Positions 23,858 to 30,752 of a stretch of 33,548 nucleotides of DNA are shown piece after piece. The stretch spans positions 15,517-49,064 of the forward strand of contig QAXH01006747.1 in NCBI GenBank assembly GCA_004335635.1, read 5' to 3'. Source of the DNA: Chloromonas sp. AAM2 (lineage: Eukaryota; Chlorophyta; Chlorophyceae; Chlamydomonadales; Chlamydomonadaceae). The first letter of the stretch is position 1. Each line of letters begins with the position of its first letter. A model generated the notes under the pieces. That model made no database searches and was not told the DNA's origin. It worked only from the letters and a program-made list of their open reading frames with translations. A program made the position numbers and the translations under genes.

Positions 23858-24267
23858 TGCCTGGTAACATGAAGTAAGGCCCAGAATCCGTCAGACAACA
23901 GGCCCAACGCAGTCTTTAATACGCAAAATGCATACCGCAAGTGGTTAAATTGGTCCTGCAGGTGTCAGCATAGTGACTCTGGTGTCGACCTGCCATGTCT
24001 GGTACCACATGTCTGGTAGTTGGGTGGGACCCCAGCAACAAACTTGGTTCGCCTGTGAAGGCATATTGTCTGCCTCATGTACGCCTGCCAGGCTGCGCCG
24101 GCACTTGATAAGTAGCAGAGAGCGGGCATAGAAGTTGCCTTACGCCTCGTCGAGTCAACTTCTGGGGGCAGCACGTTTAAGGGAGTGTTCAAAGCACCGA
24201 GTCAACCAATCACTGCTGATTCCGGATTGGGCCAAAAGTTTTGAAATCAAACACGCTCTGTCGGTGA
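23857..24267 (+). repeat. left terminal inverted repeat of the 1.7 kb element
   Basis: This is the 411 bp arm, paired with 25123-25554. A 74-75 residue frame runs through both arms (minus strand here, plus strand in the other). The arm differences inside it are mostly amino-acid changing and it opens with TTG, so it is probably not a gene. Confidence 0.85.
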
Positions 24268-24847
24268 GTGGCCGGATTCGGGGGTCTTGCAAAGTGACGC
24301 CTCAGCGCGCGCTGTGCCTGTGCGCTTTAGGTTGTTCGATAGGTATTGCTACGCATACACATGGAGGGGTCCATCCACCCTGATGCATGGCTCTCTCAAC
24401 GCCGTCAGCAACGCCTCTGCACATTGGGATCTGCAGGTATATGCCTCGTCTGCACCTGGCAGCTACTGTTGAAGCAAGGCACTTGACCTGGGTTTCTGGG
24501 TTCCTGAGTGTCTGGTTATACACCGGGCTTGCGGCAGCCATGTTCCAGCAGTCTGTGAGTCTTGCGCCGGGTGTATGGGTCTCTGGGGATGCAACGGCAT
24601 GCTGTGCATCACTCACAATGTCCTGTGGTTCCAATGGTGTTGTAGTAGTGTAAAAAAAAAGATGTTCATGCAACTCACATGTTCTTGGCGCAACACCCTG
24701 GTGTTGTTGCCATCACCTTCTGTTGCCACATAACAGCTGCTGTTGCTGACAACAAACTTCTTGGAACAGTCCATTTGCGCATAGTACAATATCACCATGC
24801 CAACAGGCAGCTCTTATTGTGACCACTCAACATCACCTGTTGTGCAG

Positions 24848-24976
24848 GCTCTTGCATGCGCACGCCACTTGCCGCTAACCCGGCTACCTGTCCTGGCCAC
24901 AGCAACTGCAGAAGTTGCTGCATCCGTCTGCTTGTCTGCCGCACGAAACACCGTGGTGGACACCCGTAAGCGATGA
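24848..24976 (+). pseudogene. exon-like fragment inside the 1.7 kb element, possibly captured
   Basis: After a typical acceptor (CACCTGTTGTGCAG ending at 24847) an open stretch of 42 codons runs to TGA at 24974-24976. It contains RHLPLTRLPVLATATAEVAA and ends in VVDTRKR. Codon usage and composition resemble the terminal exons of genuine genes in this window. No partner exon was identified. The inference is that the element picked up the 3' exon of a host gene, in the manner of Pack-type elements. A chance open frame is the alternative. Confidence 0.3.
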
Positions 24977-25122
24977 GCGGTCCCCAGCGCTAGTCCCAGA
25001 CATTCAGAGGCCCACATACCCAGGCCCATCATCATGGCCTTTGGGTGTGCACTTGGAGCCCTATCCACACCCTTGGCTAGGCGTCATGTGAACATCTGGG
25101 TACCCTGGGTACATCTGGGTTA

Positions 25123-25554
25123 TCACCGACCGAGCGTGTTTGATTTCAAAACTTTTGGCCCAATCCGGAATCAGCAGCCTCTGGTCAGTGATTGGTTGAC
25201 TCGGTGCTTTGAACACTCCCTTAAACGTGCTGCCCCCAGAAGTTGACTCGACGAGGCGTAAGGCAACTTCTATGCCCGCTCTCTGCTACTTATCAAGTGC
25301 CGGCGCGGTCTGGCAGGCGTACATGAGGCGCACAATGTGCCTTCACAAGCGAACCAAGCTTGTTGCTGGGGTCCCACCCAACTACCAGACATGTGGTACC
25401 AGACATGGCAGGTCGACACCAGAGTCACTATGCTGACACCTGCAGGACCAATTTAACCACTTGCGGTATGCATTTTGCGTACTAAAGACTGCGTTGGCCC
25501 TGTTGTCTGACGGATAATGTCGCATTCTGGGCCTTACTTCATATTACCAGGCAT
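25123..25554 (-). repeat. right terminal inverted repeat of the 1.7 kb element
   Basis: This is the 432 bp arm. Relative to the left arm it carries two insertions: GCGACATTAT (near 25520) and an 11 bp one near 25180 bordered by repeated CTG. It ends TTACCAGGCAT at 25554. Confidence 0.85.
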
Positions 25555-26159
25555 CTGTAATGTACTGGCTGAGGAAGCCCTGCCAGCCGCCCCCAAGCAC
25601 ACACGCTGGGCTGCCCTTGCTGTGCTGCCAGGTGGCAAGGCAGGGGCACTGCATTGTCTTGGACACTGTTCCGGCAGCCAGCTGTGGCATACAGCTTCCA
25701 AAGCTATAGCTACTAACACAGACGGAATACAAAGTGAGCGGCTGTTCGTGGGTTTGGCAGCCCCTGGCCAGGCCTGCCCAAGGCACCTTTGACGGTTGGA
25801 CACCCACCCGAACTAGTTTGCATTCCCCTGTAACTCCGCGAAATGAAAGAGTTTTATGTGGGTTACCCAATGCCGCAAGTCTCAGCCGCAATGGCTGCTT
25901 GAGTGAAAGGTTACAATTAAAGGCCCTTTGTCGACCCCACCCACCCCCTTTCTCAACCTGGTTATCTGGAGCCCATTTTCAGTGTATAATCTCCTTACAA
26001 CGCATACAATCGATCCCCATATGCACTGCTCGAAAGTACTCTGGTCTCACGGTTTCTGCCAACTGCCGCCCCCTGGTCCAAAGCAAGGTTTCGCCCCAAG
26101 GCTCTAGGTCTGGGAAAGTCCACGTCGCAAAACTCACAGTAGATTTGCCGCTATCAACA
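25555..26159. other. 5' flank of the CSN3 gene
   Basis: This stretch lies between the right end of the 1.7 kb element and the CSN3 start codon. A TATA-like GTATAAT lies at about 25984. The CSN3 frame stays open far upstream, but family alignment puts the start at 26160. Open frames on both strands at 25534-25891 overlap each other and have no recognisable domains. Confidence 0.45.
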
Positions 26160-28604
26160 ATGACACTTGATGCGGTGGTAGCCTCAATACTTGGCCTCTC
26201 TGGTTCCGATGCTGAACTTTCACAGCTGGTCGCTTTCCTGAAGCAGCAGACCACTTTGCTGGCCAATCAAGCCGATGGTATCCCCCAGGCACTACGGACG
26301 CTTGACCCGGCGATGCATTCGCTCGGCATGCTCTGGCTCTTGTAAGTTGTAGGGTGCAGTAGATCAGATCTGCTCAGGGCAAGCCCAAACCCTACTTGTC
26401 ATTGCCTCGCAGGGAAACCTATTCACGTATCGGGGCTCAGGGTGCTGCAGACATGGCCTTCATCGGCTTCACAGCCACATTTTTGCAAGAATGTCAGCCC
26501 CAACAAATCCGGCTACTGCCAGACCTTTGTAAGTTGATAATGCACAGAAACAATCCCATGCATGAATTTGATATCAACTGATTCTCTTTGCTGAACTTGG
26601 CCTGCCGCAGTTGCCAAACTGGCCAGGAAGTTCCGAGAACTTATCATGGCAGCAGCATGCCCAAGGAAAGGCATCCTCCCTTTACATGCGGCTGTTCGCG
26701 CCTTGCAACCCACGAGCGAGTACCTGACCCCCATACACTCAGACTGCTTTATGCTGTAAGTAATCAAGTTGCACACAAAGTGTCACCACACACCAACCAC
26801 GTGTGCGACAGTAGCGTTATCGATTCAGGGTTTGTATTTGTGGCTGTAGAATGTACACACCGGGGTTTGGGGCCATTGTGATTGAGTGTCTGCCAGGACA
26901 GCTGTGAGCCGGCATGGCTGATCGACTGCCAGGACAGCGATCACGCTGGAAACGTGTTGCAGCTGCAGGACTGTACGCATGTTTGATGTTGATTGAGAAA
27001 GTAGGTTTCTACTACTGAGTGCTGTGCAGTGACAATGGTGACGCTGGTGCAGATGCTTGGCCTCCAAATGCTACAATGGTGCAAACGAGATTTTGGGCGA
27101 AGACATTTTTTACGTGGATCCCAACAAGACATCCAGTGCCCCACGAGACCTGTACCTTTACTGCCGATACGGCAGCATGCTGTGTGTTGGTACGTGCTGT
27201 TTGGCGCTGATGAAAATGCACGTGCCAGGGTAGGCCTTTACAGCAAGACAGAAAATTGTCAACACATTGCCATTTGTCGTTTTCCAGGACGCAAGCAATG
27301 GACGCGGGCTATGGAGCTGCAGATGTGTGCTCTGGCAGCCCCCTCACTTGCTGGCAATGCTATTGTGCTGGATTGCTACAAGCAGTACGTCTTGGTCTCA
27401 CTCATTGCTAATGGTGGGTTGTGCAGCATTGCAAAGAGCACCAGCTGGTCAAAATGGATGTTATCTAGGGACAAGGGGCAAACGTTCTGCTTACAGATTA
27501 CAGTTGCCGTTGCACATAGCTGCTTGTGTATAGGCGTAACAAGTTGCGTTCCCCTCGCCGGCAGCACCAGTCCTGATAGCACTTGGGGGACAGGAGCGCT
27601 GGCGTTTGCACTCTCCTGTGCAGGCAGCCTACCTGCCCTTCCCAAGGTTGTGCCCCAGAGTGTGCGCACCCTCATTGAGTCGGACGCACGCGCGTACAAC
27701 GAGCTGGCAACGGCATATGCAACGCACAGCCCTGCCAAACTCACAAGGGCGGTGGAGCAGCACATGGCGGTGTTCACGGCTGTGAGTGGGCAAACGAGCA
27801 CTGCCAGGTCTGTTCTGCAGCTGTCTTGGTGCGTGACCGGCTTGTCCTGTTAATATTGCAGGACAACAACGCTGGGCTTGTCGGGCAAGTTTCTGACAGC
27901 CTCATCTGCCGCAACATACAGCGGCTGACCAGCACCTACCTGACCTTGTCACTGGCTGACATCGCATCTCAAGTGGGGCTGCCCTCGGCGGAGGCGGCAG
28001 AGCAGCACATCCTGCGGTAGGAGGGGCGCCAGCGCACGCACGACAGCTGCGGTTCAGGCTGTGCCATCAAGGCAGCAGCTCCTTTCCAGTTAGCCTGCAC
28101 AACCCTGATAGGCTGCCTCGCATGCTTTTCAGAAACCATGCTATGTGGGTGTGCCATGTTGTTCTGTCTTGCAGGATGGTGCTGGCGGGCGACATCTTTG
28201 CCTCCATCAGCGAGTCAGACGGCGGCATGGTGCGCTTCAGCGAGGACCCGGAGCAGTACGTGTCGAGCGCAGCAGCGGCTAGGCTGAGCGGGAGCGTGCA
28301 CCAGTGCATGGCGCTGGCCAACAGGGTGGCAGGGGTGCACGACTCGGTGGCGGCCAGCAAGGAGTACCTGCGCAAAGTGGGTGGAGGGCAGGCAGGCTGG
28401 AGGGCAGGGATGGCGGGCAGGAGCACAGTAATGCATCAAGGATTGCATCTTGATGACTAAGCAGCACACACACGCACCATCCTCAGCGTGTTGTGTGTGG
28501 GCATGACTCAGGAGGCTGGTGCCTTGCCTGTGCAGGTGGTGGCGCGAGACCGGACGCGATTTGACATTGCTGATGACTTCACCGCTGGAACAGGGGTGTT
28601 TTGA
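26160..28604 (+). CDS. CSN3: COP9 signalosome subunit 3
   Basis: Exons: 26160-26341, 26413-26528, 26611-26755, 27053-27189, 27288-27413, 27624-27781, 27862-28016, 28175-28376, 28536-28604. All introns are GT-AG with matching phases. The product is 429 aa, against about 423 in animals. The protein begins MTLDAVVASILGLSG, then LDPAMHSLGMLWLL, QQIRLLPDL, a CYNGANEILGEDIFYVDP segment, RDLYLYCRYGSMLCVG and YKQYVLVSLIANG. The PCI domain (about 195-375) includes RNIQRLTSTYLTLSLADIAS and GGMVRFSEDPEQY. The tail is RDRTRFDIADDF, as in the family. CSN3 is a PCI scaffold subunit of the COP9 signalosome, which removes NEDD8 from cullins and so controls cullin-RING ubiquitin ligases. The start agrees with the family N-terminus. 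No missing conserved segment was noticed. Confidence 0.95.
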
Positions 28605-29049
28605 GTAGAGCATTTCCTCTGCCTTCTGAAGCTGCTGTACCTTGTAGAGTGTTTCGCTAAAGGGCACTGGCCTCCGCCGAAGCCCCAGTGGCTGCACCCT
28701 TGCGTAAGCGTGTTCCAATTTACGGAAAGGCTGACGTGACAACTCTACCTGCTTGCTCCAGCACATCAGGGACAATGATGGTACCGGAAGTAGCAGTCGC
28801 ATGAGCCTGAGGGCTGTACACTATGCCATTATCTTCCCTCTGGGTAGGCAACCTCTGACGCTGTGCTGGAGGGCACTGTCCTTGACATGCTCGTATATCG
28901 TACATCACAGAGTCTGAGCTAGGCTTGTTGGCAATGTGGACCTGTCTTGTTGTGCTGCACATCAGGTGATGTGCGGGCTGTGCTCACCAACTGTGTTTGC
29001 ATTTTTTTCCCCTCTTCAGCGCCACAGGGCACAGTCTATCTGGACACAA

Positions 29050-29120
29050 AAAGTTTGCCAGTTCTGGCACAATTCCATGTGATTCCATGTGGGGTATTGA
29101 AAGTCCCAGAACTGGCAAAC
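29050..29120. repeat. miniature inverted-repeat element of the 51-1052 family
   Basis: GTTTGCCAGTTCTGGC at 29053-29068 faces CCCAGAACTGGCAAAC at 29105-29120, with only about 36 bases between, including a doubled ATTCCATGTG. Outside the arms are A-rich (left) and CATCTCTTTT (right) sequences like those flanking the larger element. This is probably an internally deleted copy reduced to its termini. Confidence 0.65.
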
Positions 29121-29356
29121 ATCTCTTTTCTTTGTCTTTGCTTGCAAGGTGAGAGCTGCTGTCCTCGTCTGCACGTCCCACGCAAGTGAAGTTCAATCCC
29201 AGCGGGATCATGGGGTTTAGCACATGCATTATCAACTGAAAACATGCAGACACGAAGGCCTCGGCTCGATCACCGTCAATTCAACAGATGAACTCTCAAG
29301 AAAATTTCGCCCACCGTTTACCACCCTGAGCAGTGTCGTCGGACAAGTCAAGCAAA

Positions 29357-29470
29357 TTGATTCAACAAGGTTGATTCAACACTGTCCATCTGGTTCAGCA
29401 GAATGAACTGAGGTTTTGGGTTGATTCAGGCGCAGTTGAATAGGGGTGTTGAATCAACCTGGTTGATTCT
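29357..29470. repeat. inverted repeat with ~25 bp arms
   Basis: The left arm TTGATTCAACAAGGTTGATT plus CAACAC (29357-29383) pairs with GTGTTGAATCAACCTGGTTG plus ATTC (about 29446-29470). The arms themselves contain a doubled TTGATTCA motif. The function is unknown. Confidence 0.6.
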
Positions 29471-29706
29471 GGTTGTTCCAACTGGCAGCCTAAAACGCCT
29501 CCCAGGGCTCTCCTGTCCAGCTGTAGGCTGTGCAATTGACTCCAGTGGGTTGCTGGACTATCTGGCAACGTGAGGAACACTTGTAATGTCAAGGTTGCCT
29601 GCTGTCTGACTCCACTCAGGATCATGATGTCACCTTACTACTATTAATATCATTAACCGTCAAGCTTGTGGTCATTTCTACTAATCGATCTGCTTGAAAA
29701 TTGTGA

Positions 29707-30327
29707 TCACTGGATACCAAGTCCAGTGCCATAGCAATAGTGGAAATCAAGTCCAGTGCCATAGCAATAGTGGAAATCAAGTCCAGTGCCATAGCTTGAA
29801 AATGTACAGTGATCACTATGGTTCCTTGAACTCGTCTTGCAGCTGTGTGGCGGCCTTCTGGCACAAGCTTCCATTGCTGCCAGCTTGGTCTTGCTACCCA
29901 TCGCCGCAGCGGCCTTCAACAACAACTCCAGAGCCCGGGTTGCACGATGCTGATCATCCCACAGCTCTCTCCCAGTGACAGTTGACAAAACCTCTGTGAC
30001 AGAACACATGAACATGTGGGCCCTTGCCACGGCCTCTGCCACCACGTTGCTGTGAGTATAGACTGCTGTGAGTATAGACTGCTGTGAGTATAGGCCCCAC
30101 ATGTTCATGTTCATGTGTGAAAGATTGTTCTGCACCTGCTGCAAGTAAGGAAAGCCTGGAGCCTGAGGGTTGATGAGGTGTGGGGTGGGGTGCCTGGCAT
30201 GCCCATCTGCGGTATGGCAGTGTTCTGCACTTGACGCATGGCCATCTGAGCCGGCATGGGCATGATGGTGTGCCTGTGGCGGCTGCTGCTGCTGTTGCTG
30301 CTGCTGCTGCAGCAGCACGAGGAACAT
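29707..30327 (-). CDS. possible intronless 206 aa protein, unknown function
   Basis: An uninterrupted minus-strand frame runs from a true ATG (30325-30327) to a stop near 29707. The N-terminus is hydrophobic, then Gln9 encoded by a CTG/CAG tract, then His/Ala-rich sequence. The middle looks protein-like (NVVAEAVARAHMFMCSVTEV, then a charged helix-like segment to KTKLAAMEACARR). The C-terminus is a decapeptide repeat, YGTGLDFHYC, in about 2.6 copies, produced by a 30 bp minisatellite. A TATA-like site 147-153 bases upstream (30474-30480, read on the minus strand) could serve it. I recognise no domain. The region is dense in repeats and could be noncoding, so the call is tentative. Confidence 0.3.
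   Translation of the reverse strand: MFLVLLQQQQQQQQQPPQAHHHAHAGSDGHASSAEHCHTADGHARHPTPHLINPQAPGFPYLQQVQNNLSHMNMNMWGLYSQQSILTAVYTHSNVVAEAVARAHMFMCSVTEVLSTVTGRELWDDQHRATRALELLLKAAAAMGSKTKLAAMEACARRPPHSCKTSSRNHSDHCTFSSYGTGLDFHYCYGTGLDFHYCYGTGLGIQ
29719..29796. repeat. 30 bp minisatellite, about 2.6 copies
   Basis: The unit AAGTCCAGTGCCATAGCAAT followed by AGTGGAAATC is at 29719-29748 and 29749-29778, with a partial copy at 29779-29796. The array is bracketed by an inverted TGATCACTGG/CAGTGATCAC pair (about 29703 and 29808). The unit length preserves reading frame in the minus-strand open frame that covers it. Confidence 0.85.
30049..30094. repeat. 16 bp tandem repeat, about 2.9 copies
   Basis: The unit GCTGTGAGTATAGACT starts at 30049, 30065 and 30081. 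The array lies between inverted flanks: ACATGAACATGTGGGCCC at about 30005-30022 and GGCCCCACATGTTCATGT just after it, so the whole block could fold with the repeats in the loop. Confidence 0.8.
30282..30317. repeat. CTG/CAG trinucleotide tract
   Basis: A run of CTG triplets with one TTG interruption ends in CAGCAGCA at 30311-30317. It encodes the polyglutamine tract of the possible minus-strand protein. It has no role on the plus strand that I can see. Confidence 0.8.
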
Positions 30328-30473
30328 GACAGGCTTGCTTGTGCCAGAAAGGGGTCATGTCAGAAAAGATTCCACCACCACGGACCCGCGATCGATGATT
30401 TACGCATAGATCGCTCAGTTTCAACAGTCGCAGGGGCTGGGGTTTCCTGGACAGCGCTCCGACCACGAATGCG

Positions 30474-30480
30474 TATATAA
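30474..30480. promoter_or_regulatory. TATA-like box between two candidate genes
   Basis: TATATAA sits in GCGTATATAACAGC. It lies about 270 bases before the first supported exon of the plus-strand gene. In the other direction it is about 147 bases before the ATG of the possible minus-strand gene, where it reads TTATATA. A 14 bp perfect palindrome (AAGTCGCGCGACTT, 30535-30548) follows in an unusually G/C-rich stretch. Either or both directions are possible. Confidence 0.4.
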
Positions 30481-30752
30481 CAGCACCGGACTTTGTAGCT
30501 GAATCATTACCAATCCTTTCGTGGCGCGGGGGCGAAGTCGCGCGACTTTCCGGTCCGGGCAGTTGGACGTTGACCCGCATTTTCTCGTTACCTCTTTTCT
30601 GAACCGACACACGGGCCTCGCGCTTGGGCGTGCGATACACTGCATGGAGCCTTTCGCGCTGGATCCTTGAATTCTCCTGGACCACCCCCCTTGTGCATTA
30701 GTAATCCCCACCCAGCATGACCACCCCCAGTTGGGTGCATCTTTGTCTGCAG

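Larger units (their letters stand above)
23857..25554. mobile_element. 1.7 kb element with ~410-430 bp terminal inverted repeats
   Basis: The left arm (23857-24267) begins ATGCCTGGTAACATGAAGTA. The right arm (25123-25554) is its reverse complement with about eleven substitutions counted by eye and two insertions of 10 and 11 bp. Arm lengths (411 and 432) differ by exactly those 21 bases. The interior (24268-25122) encodes no recognisable transposase, so it appears non-autonomous. The terminal ATGCCTGGT is shared with the adjoining fold-back. No clear target-site duplication was found. The high arm identity implies recent insertion or recent arm homogenisation. It sits between the divergent RMDN-like and CSN3 genes. 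Confidence 0.85.
28605..29706. other. intergenic region after CSN3
   Basis: No supported gene. A TGTAA lies near 29583, about 1 kb downstream. A protein-like minus-strand stretch at about 28610-28760 (containing PFRKLEHAYARVQPLGLRRR) runs on antisense into the CSN3 exons and is not trusted. Two inverted repeats are listed separately. Confidence 0.45.

Noticed and set aside
23965..24192. A 74-75 residue frame present in both arms of the 1.7 kb element (also 25209-25436)
   Set aside because: It opens with TTG, not ATG, and the arm differences within it are mostly amino-acid changing, so there is no sign of selection on a protein.
24652..24666. A-tract plus GATGTT inside the 1.7 kb element, similar to the start of the 51-1052 family terminus
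   Set aside because: The match stops before the CCAGTTCTGG core, so it may be only a chance A-tract similarity.
24302..24673. A 123-codon minus-strand frame inside the 1.7 kb element
   Set aside because: No transposase motif or recognisable domain, and composition is like noncoding DNA.
25734..26159. N-terminal extension of CSN3 upstream of 26160
   Set aside because: The frame is open, but the family N-terminus aligns exactly with the ATG at 26160.
28215..28802. Minus-strand frame with a protein-like part near 28610-28760
   Set aside because: Most of it is antisense to CSN3 exons 8 and 9. The part outside is short and unrecognised.
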